Source of the DNA: an uncultured Christensenellaceae bacterium
GTDB lineage: Bacteria; Bacillota; Clostridia; Christensenellales; Pumilibacteraceae
NCBI GenBank assembly: GCA_910588315.1
Contig: CAJUQF010000030.1
Span: 1-18,560, forward strand
Direction of reading: 5' to 3'
Length of the DNA: 18,560 nt
The position numbers and the translations under genes are program-made. A model generated the notes under the pieces. The model ran no database searches, had not been told where the DNA came from, and was given only the letters and a program-made list of their open reading frames with translations. Positions 1 through 6,807 of the stretch are shown here, in pieces. The first letter of the stretch is position 1. Each line of letters opens with the position of its first letter.

Positions 1-1203
1 CTCTTTCTCCATCTCCTCCCTGGTCTTTGCGCAAAAAACGCAAAGCGCCCCCAGCTCCTCCAGAAACTGCCCCATATTTGCCAGAACACCCTCCTCTATC
101 TGCTCCTTCAACCCGGCGATCTGTTCCGCTCTCTCATACGCCTCCGGGATTCGGATCCTGTGCACAACAGCCCGGCAGCCTGTTTTGATAACGGCGATCT
201 CTTTTTCCGTCTTTCCGGTAAAGTCTATCGTATACTCTTTGACAGGCAAACCTTCTTCGTCTTCGGTCTCGGTCTCAAGTATAGTGAACCCGAGCATACG
301 CGCCACTTCTATGGATTTCTGCTTGGTCGCCTGCGCCTCGGCTTTGGCTATGGCTATCTGGGCTTTTGCATCGCCTTCCGCAGCCGCGAGCCGCGCCTCG
401 GCGGCAAGCCGCGCTACGGACAGTTCGGCTTCCGCTTTGATCTTGGCGACTTCCGCAGCCGCCTCCGCTTCGATCTTGGCTTTTTCAGCCTCATACTGAG
501 CTTTGAGCTGTTGCTGTTCGGCGATCATCTTCTGTTCGACGGTCTGCTCGAACGCATCGGAAAAATCTATGTTGGTAAGCACCGCCGTGTTGACCGTTAC
601 GTAATAATTGCCGGATATAGCGCTCTTGATCGATTCTTCGACCTTGGGCGAAATCGACGCGCGCGTCTCGATGATCTCCATAGCCGAATACACGGACAGC
701 ACGGACTTGGCACGTTCTATGGACACGCTGCGGATCTTGGTGGATAACGCTTCGAGCGAGCCGTAAGTCGTCGCGATCTCTTTTACTTTGTCCGTCGCGA
801 TCTGATACTGCACCGTCATGGTAAGATCCATCGTTTGCGCATCCTTGGAATAGGCATTGTCCTGTATATCGAGCGTCTGCACTTTCGCGTCGTATGTCTC
901 GTATTTTTCGGTTATCCAAAAATCAAAATACGTTCCCGCCGTGCGAACTTCCTTGATGTCGCCCAAATGCTTTACAACGGCTATTTCGCCTGCATCGACT
1001 GTATGGAAACTGCCGGGAATGAAGAACACCAAAAGCGCGAATACCAACGCCGCGCCGAGTCCCACCCATTTGGTTATCTTCCAAATGACAACGCTGTTGC
1101 CGGCACGCGCCTTGCTTAATTTGCGCGTACCGAGTACGAAAGCGAATACTCCCGCGACAATAAACGCCGCGAACAATAATCCGAGAGTGACTGCTATTGC
1201 CAT
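1..1203 (-). CDS. SPFH/prohibitin-family membrane protein (partial, C-terminus beyond window)
   Basis: The reading frame is open for 401 codons and leaves the window at base 1, so the stop is not seen. The start is the ATG at 1201-1203, behind GGAGGG (1216-1221, 12 nt away). Two hydrophobic segments (about residues 1-24 and 46-63) are followed by an SPFH/band-7 domain (about 64-225, with GEIAVVKHLGDIKEV and a YQIATDKV strand). A long Ala/Glu/Lys-rich coiled coil (about 225-303) comes next, as in prohibitins and flotillins. Such proteins form membrane-bound rings or scaffolds that organise microdomains and modulate proteases; the specific role here is unknown. Residues about 305-401 do not match anything I recognise in SPFH tails. 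Their codons differ from the rest of the window (CTG, GAG, GGG and AGG rather than CTC, GAA and CGC). Family call is confident; function is not. Confidence 0.85.
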   Translation of the reverse strand, partial: MAIAVTLGLLFAAFIVAGVFAFVLGTRKLSKARAGNSVVIWKITKWVGLGAALVFALLVFFIPGSFHTVDAGEIAVVKHLGDIKEVRTAGTYFDFWITEKYETYDAKVQTLDIQDNAYSKDAQTMDLTMTVQYQIATDKVKEIATTYGSLEALSTKIRSVSIERAKSVLSVYSAMEIIETRASISPKVEESIKSAISGNYYVTVNTAVLTNIDFSDAFEQTVEQKMIAEQQQLKAQYEAEKAKIEAEAAAEVAKIKAEAELSVARLAAEARLAAAEGDAKAQIAIAKAEAQATKQKSIEVARMLGFTILETETEDEEGLPVKEYTIDFTGKTEKEIAVIKTGCRAVVHRIRIPEAYERAEQIAGLKEQIEEGVLANMGQFLEELGALCVFCAKTREEMEKE

Positions 1204-1242
1204 AATTTTATATATCCCTCCGTAAATGGATTTTACAAAATA

Positions 1243-1272
1243 ATTATACAACCCGAACAATATAAATAGCAA
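1243..1272 (-). promoter_or_regulatory. Predicted sigma-A promoter of the SPFH gene
   Basis: On the minus strand, TTGCTA (1267-1272) is separated by 18 nt from a perfect TATAAT (1243-1248). The predicted start is near 1236. That leaves a leader of about 33 nt containing the GGAGGG ribosome binding site. Confidence 0.55.
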
Positions 1273-1518
1273 CAAAATTTATCTTACATTTTTGCGATTT
1301 TTCTTATGCGCGCACAAATTTCTTGTATTCCATACAAGTTTTTCGCATGATTGCATTTTTCTATAATTATCATATCTGCTAAACATACGCAGTATGCGCT
1401 TGGTCGTTCTCGACCGCAGAAACGTCGCTGCATATACGACTGCGATACGCTCAATGTGCTTTATCTCTTTTAAACGCATTCGATCACACGGCAGTCGCGC
1501 GGTATTTTCGTCGATATA
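1273..1518. other. Non-coding stretch with small hairpins, no convincing gene
   Basis: This lies between the gpmI terminator and the SPFH promoter. Short open frames here lack ribosome binding sites and resemble no family. It holds a 7-bp hairpin, CTTGTAT-TCC-ATACAAG (1322-1338), followed by T5 on the plus strand. It also holds a cluster of small GC-rich hairpins at 1384-1440: CATAC-GCA-GTATG, GGTCG-TTCT-CGACC and a GTCG...CGAC pair. No tRNA cloverleaf was found. Confidence 0.4.
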
Positions 1519-1553
1519 AAATCACGAAACGGCTTCATGCCGTTTCGCGATTT
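1519..1553 (-). terminator. Rho-independent terminator of the mrnC-gpmI operon
   Basis: Arms at 1519-1533 and 1539-1553 form a 15-bp stem with one mismatch (core CGAAACGGC/GCCGTTTCG) and a 5-nt loop. On the minus strand the stem is followed by a T-rich run. It begins 38 nt after the gpmI stop codon. Confidence 0.8.
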
Positions 1554-1591
1554 GTCTGTCTCGATACTTTGTAAAGCGTCGTTACACTCTA

Positions 1592-3106
1592 TTATTTTTC
1601 GATAATGCTCTCGCCCGTCATTTCGTCCGGCTTTTTTACACCCATGATATCGAGCAACGTCGGCGCGACATCGCAAAGCGCCTTACCCGATTTGAGCGTC
1701 TTTCCGATATACTTATCCCCCGCGACTATAATAGGCACGAGGTTAGTCGTGTGCGAAGTGCAAGGCGAGCCGCCTTCGAATTGCATGACTTCCGCATTGC
1801 CGTGATCCGCCGTCACTATGACGGTTCCGCCCGTTTTCCATACCGCCTTAACGACCTTTTCGAGACATTCGTCTACAGCCTCGACGGCTTTGATGGCGGC
1901 GCCGAGTACACCGGTATGCCCTACCATATCGCAGTTTGCGAAGTTAAGTATCAAAACGTCTTTTCCGCTCTCGGCCTGTTCGACGGCTTTTTCCGCGACT
2001 TCGTAAGCGCTCATCTCCGGCTGAAGATCGTACGTCGCAACCTTGGGACTTGCGACGAGCACGCGCGTTTCGTTCTCGTTGGGCTGCTCCACACCGCCGT
2101 TAAAGAAGAACGTGACGTGAGCATACTTTTCCGTCTCTGCCACTCTTGCCTGTGTAAAACCTTTTGCGGCAAGGTACTCGCCGAGCGTGTTTTTGAGATG
2201 CCGCGGCGGGAACGCCGTAAAAATATTTTTGAGCGTAACGTCGTACTGCGTCATTCCGACATACGTCACCTTCTTATATCCGCCGACGCGCTCGAAACAA
2301 TCGAAGTCCGGTTCCGTAATAGCGCGCGAGATCTGGCGCGCTCTGTCCGCACGGAAATTGAAGAAGATTATGCCGTCGCCGTCGTTAACGCCTTTATAAT
2401 CGCCTATGACAACAGGCTCGACAAACTCGTCCATTGTTCCCGACGCGTAACTTGCAGCCATTGCGGAATCGGCGGTAGAGAAATGCTTGCCCGCCGCCGC
2501 AAATACGGCGTTATAACCGCGCGCAACGCGTTCCCAGCGGTTGTCGCGATCCATATAGTAATATCTGCCGACAACCGTGCCTACCGCGCCCGTGCCTATC
2601 TCTTTCATCTTCTGCTCGAGTTCGCGTATAAACGCTCTGCCGGAATCGGGCGGTACGTCTCTGCCGTCTGTGATGCAATGCACGTACACGGTTTTTACAT
2701 TCTTGGCTTTGCAAAGCGCAAGCAGCGCATACAAATGAGTATTCATACTGTGGACGCCGCCGTTAGACAAAAGTCCGACGAGATGCAGCGCCGAACCGTT
2801 TTTATTGACGGCGTCGATCGCCGCATTGAACGCGGCATTATCGTTAAACGAACCGTCTTTAATCGCGTCGTCGATAGTGGTTATGTCCTGGTACACGACC
2901 CTGCCGGCGCCGAGGTTTAAATGTCCGACCTCGCTGTTGCCCATTTGCCCTTCGGGAAGTCCGACGGCATAGCCGGAAGCGTTTATAAGCGTATTGGGAT
3001 ATTTTTTCATGAGCGAATCGAAAAACGGCTTTTTCGCTTTCATGATTGCGTTGCCGTATTCGTTCGTGTTATATCCGAATCCGTCGAGAATGATCAAAGC
3101 GTTCAT
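1592..3106 (-). CDS. gpmI: 2,3-bisphosphoglycerate-independent phosphoglycerate mutase
   Basis: Interconverts 3- and 2-phosphoglycerate in cytoplasmic glycolysis using two Mn ions and a phosphoserine intermediate. The 504-aa length is normal for the family. Visible motifs: ILDGFGYN (Asp8, metal), GNSEVGH with nucleophile Ser58, GGVHS (His119), TDGRDVPP (147-153), a substrate loop around GRYYYMDRDNRW (180-191), FNFRADRARQ (250-258), DMVGHTG (Asp393, His397), TADHGNAE (Asp434, His435) and His452. All expected metal and catalytic residues appear present. The start follows AGAAGG with 9-nt spacing. It is the last gene of the five-gene run, 57 nt after tpiA, and is followed by a strong terminator. 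Pairing with tpiA makes this a small glycolytic module. Confidence 0.97.
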   Translation of the reverse strand: MNALIILDGFGYNTNEYGNAIMKAKKPFFDSLMKKYPNTLINASGYAVGLPEGQMGNSEVGHLNLGAGRVVYQDITTIDDAIKDGSFNDNAAFNAAIDAVNKNGSALHLVGLLSNGGVHSMNTHLYALLALCKAKNVKTVYVHCITDGRDVPPDSGRAFIRELEQKMKEIGTGAVGTVVGRYYYMDRDNRWERVARGYNAVFAAAGKHFSTADSAMAASYASGTMDEFVEPVVIGDYKGVNDGDGIIFFNFRADRARQISRAITEPDFDCFERVGGYKKVTYVGMTQYDVTLKNIFTAFPPRHLKNTLGEYLAAKGFTQARVAETEKYAHVTFFFNGGVEQPNENETRVLVASPKVATYDLQPEMSAYEVAEKAVEQAESGKDVLILNFANCDMVGHTGVLGAAIKAVEAVDECLEKVVKAVWKTGGTVIVTADHGNAEVMQFEGGSPCTSHTTNLVPIIVAGDKYIGKTLKSGKALCDVAPTLLDIMGVKKPDEMTGESIIEK

Positions 3107-3163
3107 AAAATAAGACCTTCTTTAAAATTCTTTTGTTAATATTCTATTCCGATAAGTTTCGAA

Positions 3164-3916
3164 TTATTTAGCCGCGCCGACGATGATCGAAAAATCATCC
3201 GCTTTAAGGCTTGCGCCGCCGATGAGTCCGCCGTCGATCTCGGACTGAGCCATAAGTCCCGCGACGTTTTTCGCGTTCATGCTGCCGCCGTACTGGATAC
3301 GCATGCCGTCCGCGACCTTCGCGCCGTACAGTTCCTTGACGACCGAACGGATAAATCCGATAGTCTCGTTGGCCTGCTCGTCGGTAGCTGTCTTGCCCGT
3401 ACCGATAGCCCAAACGGGTTCGTACGCGATAACCACCTTTTCGGCGTCCGATGCGGATATCTTATCGAATGCGCCGACAACTTGGGTACGGCACACCTTT
3501 TCGGTAAGTCCGCCCTCGCGCTCGGCAAGCATTTCGCCTACGCACAGTATGGGTTTAAGCCCGTTTTTAAGCGCCTGAGTAAGCCGCTTATTGACCGACT
3601 CGTCGGTCTCGCCGAAGTACTGTCTGCGCTCGCTGTGTCCTATAATGACATATTCGGCGCCCGCTTCGATAAGCATCGCCGCCGAGATCTCGCCGGTAAA
3701 CGCGCCGCTGTCCGCCCAAGCGATGTTCTGCGCGCCTACCGCTATATTCGTATTTTTCGTAAGCTCTGCCGCAAGCGCGATATCGGTAAACGGCACGCAC
3801 ACCACGACGTCGCATGTTGCGTCCTTTACTTTGGGCGCAAGCGCGGTGATAAGTTCGCGGCACTCCGCCGCGGTTTTGTTCATTTTCCAGTTTCCTGCAA
3901 TAATGGGTTTTCTCAT
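3164..3916 (-). CDS. tpiA: Triosephosphate isomerase
   Basis: Interconverts dihydroxyacetone phosphate and glyceraldehyde 3-phosphate; a cytoplasmic dimer of TIM barrels. The 250-aa length is standard. Catalytic residues are all visible: Asn9 and Lys11 in GNWKMNK, His94 in IIGHSERR, and Glu166 in AYEPVWAIGTGKTAT, which includes the mobile phosphate-gripping loop. The phosphate-binding glycines lie in QYGGSM (208-213) and GGLIGGASL (229-237). The ATG follows GGAGG with 8-nt spacing, the best ribosome binding site of the operon. It lies 14 nt after rlmB and 57 nt before gpmI, so it is very probably co-transcribed with both. Confidence 0.98.
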   Translation of the reverse strand: MRKPIIAGNWKMNKTAAECRELITALAPKVKDATCDVVVCVPFTDIALAAELTKNTNIAVGAQNIAWADSGAFTGEISAAMLIEAGAEYVIIGHSERRQYFGETDESVNKRLTQALKNGLKPILCVGEMLAEREGGLTEKVCRTQVVGAFDKISASDAEKVVIAYEPVWAIGTGKTATDEQANETIGFIRSVVKELYGAKVADGMRIQYGGSMNAKNVAGLMAQSEIDGGLIGGASLKADDFSIIVGAAK

Positions 3917-3930
3917 ATATATGACCTCCG

Positions 3931-4656
3931 TTATCTATTATCTTTGCCGATCTTTGCGTATATGGCAATCGCCGCCGCGACCGCCGCGTTAAGCGAGTTT
4001 ATCTTGCCGCGCATGGGGAGCGACAGCACTCCGTCGCAAAGCTCTTTTGTAAGGCGCGACACGCCCTTGCCTTCCGCGCCGACCACGAACGCGATCGCGC
4101 CGGATAAGTTTTCTTTGTAAATATCCGCACCGCCCATATCGAGCGCATACACCCACACACCGCGGTTTTTAAGCTCGCGTATAGCGTCGTTGATATTGGT
4201 GACGCGCGCTACCGGCACATACTCCGCCGCGCCTTCCGCTACTTTAATGACCGTATCGGTAACTGCGACTAGGCGGTTCTTGCCTATGATCACGCCGTGA
4301 ACGCCGCCGCACTCGCTCGAGCGAAGTATGCTGCCGAGATTGTGCGGATCTTCTATTCCGTCGGCGATTATAATGAACGGCGGTTCGTTACGGCTTTTTG
4401 CCAATGCGAACATATCTTCGATATCCGAATACATAAAGTCCGAACAGTATCCGATACAGCCTTGGTGCGCCGCGCCTTCCGCCGCTCGATCGAGACTCTT
4501 TCTGTCGCAAAACCGAACGGGCACTCCGCCGCGTTTTGCCATGTCGAGTATGAGTTTGTTGCGCTCGTCCGCTCTGCCTTCGAGAATTTCGATGCGGATA
4601 AATCCTCCGCCGCTTTTAAGCCGTTCAGTAACGGCGTTTTTGCCAAAAATTTTTAT
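3931..4656 (-). CDS. rlmB: TrmH/SpoU-family rRNA 2'-O-methyltransferase (RlmB-like), probable ATA start
   Basis: SAM-dependent ribose methyltransferase of the SPOUT class; RlmB acts on 23S rRNA G2251 (E. coli numbering). The trefoil-knot motifs are clear: NLGSILRSSECGG, FVVGAEGKGVS and LPMRGKINSLNAAVA. An N-terminal SpoU substrate-binding domain starts with IKIFGKNAVTERLKS, matching the family's usual GxNAVxExLKS opening. That opening requires translation from 4656, where the codon is ATA. No ATG, GTG or TTG occurs in frame between there and an ATG at 4542, which would delete 38 residues and has no ribosome binding site. The ATA lies 8 nt after AAAGG, the same layout as the thyX start. From ATA the protein is 241 aa, normal length. 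A sequencing error turning ATG into ATA is the main alternative. Family certain; exact rRNA target inferred. Confidence 0.9.
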   Translation of the reverse strand: MKIFGKNAVTERLKSGGGFIRIEILEGRADERNKLILDMAKRGGVPVRFCDRKSLDRAAEGAAHQGCIGYCSDFMYSDIEDMFALAKSRNEPPFIIIADGIEDPHNLGSILRSSECGGVHGVIIGKNRLVAVTDTVIKVAEGAAEYVPVARVTNINDAIRELKNRGVWVYALDMGGADIYKENLSGAIAFVVGAEGKGVSRLTKELCDGVLSLPMRGKINSLNAAVAAAIAIYAKIGKDNR

Positions 4657-4669
4657 GGTGTTTTCCTTT
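4657..4669 (-). promoter_or_regulatory. Ribosome binding site deciding the ATA start of rlmB
   Basis: On the minus strand AAAGGAAAACACC is followed directly by ATA. The thyX start has AAAGGAAAACGAT followed by ATG. The first ten bases and the 8-nt spacing from AAAGG are identical, supporting initiation at ATA. Confidence 0.65.
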
Positions 4670-4678
4670 CGCGAGAAA

Positions 4679-5431
4679 TCATTTACCCGATTTTTTCTTC
4701 TCGCTCTCGATTTCTTTCAACAGTGCGTCGCGTTTGGCTTTTACTTCCGCGCCTTTGCCGCACGACTTTGCGCCTTCCGGACACGCGCCGCGCAAACACC
4801 CGGGTCCCGCGTCGCCGAAAAGATTGGGCGCGACTTTAAGCGCTTCTTTCATCATTTGCCACGCTACGGCACGTATCTCCCATTGCGCCCGATTGCAGCA
4901 ACGCAGCGAGAAAAAGTGTTTGAGCTCGCGCGCGTTCATTGTGACTATCATCTTGGTCTCGCACGCATTGGGAAGTATGAACCGCGCGTCCTCGTTGGAC
5001 TTTTCGCCTCTGCCGAGCGCGCTCTGCCAATCGCGGTACCAATCCATTATTGTGTCCATCTGTCCGACGAACCGCGCGACCGCAGCCGAGCCGAGCTGCT
5101 CTATCGCAGGCGGGATCACGTAATTGAACGAATCTTCCGAAACGTAGCGCTGGGATCGAACGGAAAACGATGCGATACGGTGACGTGTGATCTGCGCCAG
5201 AAACGCACGCGACACACCCTCTACCGAGAACGTGAACGACGCATGCTCCACCGGCGAATAATGCCCCATATCCATGAGCTTGGCTATAAACTTGCCGTTA
5301 TCGCCCGACAGAATGTTGTCGGTAAGATCGTCGAGTTCCCTGTCCGAATAACAAAGCTTCGCCGCGAGCGCGACGGTAGCTTCCGGATCTTCCGTGTAGC
5401 GTATGAGTCTTACTTTGGGTGTTACTTGCAT
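4679..5431 (-). CDS. thyX: FAD-dependent thymidylate synthase
   Basis: Makes dTMP from dUMP using methylene-tetrahydrofolate and NADPH with a flavin. The diagnostic ThyX motif RHRx7S is present as RHRIASFSVRSQR (residues 83-95), preceded by the GHYSPVEHASFTF block. The ARFILPNACETKMIVTMN and LRCCNRAQWEIR segments are typical of the family. The C-terminal Cys-rich tail (GPGCLRGACPEGAKSCGK, about 220-237) is common in clostridial ThyX. The 250-aa length is normal. The ATG follows AAAGGA. It lies 44 nt downstream of mrnC and 22 nt upstream of the rlmB start. The mrnC-thyX-rlmB order is familiar in Firmicutes, where the cluster often also holds cysS. Confidence 0.97.
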   Translation of the reverse strand: MQVTPKVRLIRYTEDPEATVALAAKLCYSDRELDDLTDNILSGDNGKFIAKLMDMGHYSPVEHASFTFSVEGVSRAFLAQITRHRIASFSVRSQRYVSEDSFNYVIPPAIEQLGSAAVARFVGQMDTIMDWYRDWQSALGRGEKSNEDARFILPNACETKMIVTMNARELKHFFSLRCCNRAQWEIRAVAWQMMKEALKVAPNLFGDAGPGCLRGACPEGAKSCGKGAEVKAKRDALLKEIESEKKKSGK

Positions 5432-5475
5432 ATCGTTTTCCTTTAAAGGGTATTTTCGTTTGTTGCGTCTTTTAG

Positions 5476-5868
5476 TTAATGCGTTCCGAGTTCAAAACAC
5501 TTTTCGAGCAGTTGTTTTTCCCGTGCGGTGTCGCCAGATACGTGAATATAGCCTATGATCGCTTCGAGCGCGGTCGCCTTGTGGTAATCCGTGGGCGACG
5601 CCGACTTCGCGCGCGAATGAAGATGCGCGTTCCGTGCTCTCCGTCCTACGTCCTTTTCTTCTTCGGTCAAAAAATCGCAATCCGCAAGTTTTTCGTAAAC
5701 CGCCGCTTGCGCGCCCGCGCTTACGTGCCGCGTCGCCGCAGTATGCAAAGTACCCATGACTCCGGCGCTGTCCGAGACGATACGTTCGCGAACGTAAAGA
5801 GTATGTACGGCATCGCCTATAAACGCCAATTCGACGGGCGTAAGCCTTTCCGCGCGACTTTTTTCCAC
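5476..5868 (-). CDS. mrnC: Mini-ribonuclease III
   Basis: RNase III catalytic domain without a dsRNA-binding domain; it matures 23S rRNA ends in Firmicutes. Typical short length, 130 aa. Motifs: ELAFIGDAVHTLYVRE (Asp19 in the signature helix), RRARNAHLHSRAKSASPTDYHKATALEAIIGYIH (Glu102 as a metal ligand). The start is GTG at 5866-5868: an in-frame TAA lies just two codons upstream, so no longer form is possible. No Shine-Dalgarno is visible. The -10 box ends 6 nt before the GTG, so the transcript should be leaderless. First gene of the presumed operon with thyX, rlmB, tpiA and gpmI. Confidence 0.95.
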   Translation of the reverse strand: MEKSRAERLTPVELAFIGDAVHTLYVRERIVSDSAGVMGTLHTAATRHVSAGAQAAVYEKLADCDFLTEEEKDVGRRARNAHLHSRAKSASPTDYHKATALEAIIGYIHVSGDTAREKQLLEKCFELGTH

Positions 5869-5874
5869 ACTTTA

Positions 5875-5903
5875 ATTATACATATCGCGAAAAAATAAGT
5901 CAA
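5875..5903 (-). promoter_or_regulatory. Near-consensus promoter of the mrnC-thyX-rlmB-tpiA-gpmI operon
   Basis: On the minus strand TTGACT (5898-5903), a 17-nt spacer, then TATAAT (5875-5880). Six nt later comes the mrnC GTG, placing the predicted +1 at or within a base or two of the start codon. A leaderless mRNA is therefore expected. Confidence 0.8.
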
Positions 5904-6013
5904 TCAAAATATGATGTCTATTTAAACTCGCGACTCGATACATCTATACGACACGAAAACATTCATAGATCGGTAAAAATACGGAACATACAAAACGAAT
6001 CGCGGCAAAACGC

Positions 6014-6042
6014 TTGAAATATATAATTTGCCGTGATATAAT
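6014..6042 (+). promoter_or_regulatory. Near-consensus promoter of the CxxC-rich protein gene
   Basis: TTGAAA (6014-6019), a 17-nt spacer, then TATAAT (6037-6042). The predicted start is near 6049. A 13-bp palindrome, ATGGAATTTCCAT (6047-6059), sits exactly at the predicted start. It might be an operator or a small 5' hairpin. Confidence 0.75.
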
Positions 6043-6073
6043 GTACATGGAATTTCCATTCAAGAGGTTCATG

Positions 6074-6691
6074 ATGACAAAAACAGTTACATTCAAATGC
6101 ACCAAATGCGGAAAGGATCACTCGTTTACAGTCGGCGCGCAGAACATAGCCACGCTGCAAGACGCCGTCGAACGCGTTCCCGAGCGCGACGCGGAGAAAC
6201 TGCTCGAAGCGGTCAATCGCATGCTCATGAACAAGAACGAGGCAGGCAGAACGTCGTTCATGATGAATAATGCCGATACGATGTCCATGATTAATTACGA
6301 GATGTGCGGTCAGGCTATCAACATGTTCGAGGCGGACGACATCAAAGCGATCTATGCAAAGTATACTCCCGATCAGATAGACAGACTCAACAAGAGCATG
6401 GGGTTGTGGGCGGACGCGCAGATGAACGAAGGCTTTATCGCTTTCGACGCGATATTCTATTGCAGAAAATGCAAAAAGCTTACACAGGGATTATTCCTGA
6501 AAGTGCGCTCGGTGGAGGACAAAAAAGAACGCACGTATCTTTTCACTCCCAAATGCCCTATTTGCAACAACGAACTTACGCTTGTAAACGACGCCAACAT
6601 GGGCTACATGTTCGAAGGGCTGACGGCACGCGCGCCCTGCCCCGACTGCGGCGGCAAGATAGTCGTTTCCGATATCCGATTCAAACCGTAA
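6074..6691 (+). CDS. Unrecognised zinc-ribbon-type protein with four CxxC pairs
   Basis: 205 aa, probably cytoplasmic, with no signal peptide or membrane segment. Four CxxC knuckles are visible: Cys9/Cys12 (CTKCGKDH), Cys130/Cys133 (CRKC), Cys161/Cys164 (CPIC) and Cys189/Cys192 (CPDCGGK). Together these could bind two zinc ions. Between the first and second knuckle is a Met- and Asn-rich helical segment (about 25-115) with no recognised fold. The ATG at 6074 is chosen because AAGAGG lies 6 nt upstream; the adjacent ATG at 6071 is too close. In-frame codons further upstream lie inside the promoter or ahead of the predicted transcript start. It is divergent from mrnC, forms its own unit and ends in a strong terminator. 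I do not recognise the family, so a role such as metal handling or nucleic-acid binding is only a guess. Confidence 0.8.
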   Translation: MTKTVTFKCTKCGKDHSFTVGAQNIATLQDAVERVPERDAEKLLEAVNRMLMNKNEAGRTSFMMNNADTMSMINYEMCGQAINMFEADDIKAIYAKYTPDQIDRLNKSMGLWADAQMNEGFIAFDAIFYCRKCKKLTQGLFLKVRSVEDKKERTYLFTPKCPICNNELTLVNDANMGYMFEGLTARAPCPDCGGKIVVSDIRFKP

Positions 6692-6719
6692 AGATCGAAT
6701 CACAACCCATATAAAAAAC

Positions 6720-6750
6720 AAAAACGACGGAAAAGAATTCCGTCGTTTTT
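6720..6750. terminator. Bidirectional terminator between convergent genes
   Basis: A perfect 13-bp stem (6720-6732 and 6738-6750, core ACGACGGAA/TTCCGTCGT) with a 5-nt loop. The arms supply T-runs on both strands. It lies 28 nt after the CxxC protein and 57 nt beyond the GH36 stop, so it can end both transcripts. Confidence 0.9.
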
Positions 6751-6807
6751 GCTTTGCGATATTATTTTGTTACCCAAGCCGCCGCGCCATGCGAGCGATT
6801 ATATCGA

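Noticed and set aside
1221..1236. CGTAAAT followed by ATTTTAC near the SPFH gene start
   Set aside because: The second arm does not match ATTTAC, and the SPFH gene has no link to the glycan locus.
1279..1479. Small minus-strand frame (66 codons) in the intergenic region
   Set aside because: No ribosome binding site, no recognisable motif, and it overlaps the hairpin cluster.
1751..2920. Long plus-strand open frame opposite gpmI
   Set aside because: It is antisense to a full-length gene with all catalytic motifs, has no ribosome binding site and no recognisable fold. High GCN/CGN codon use creates such frames.
4328..5446. Long plus-strand open frame opposite rlmB and thyX
   Set aside because: It spans two well-supported genes on the other strand, is rich in Arg with no family resemblance, and is a composition artefact.
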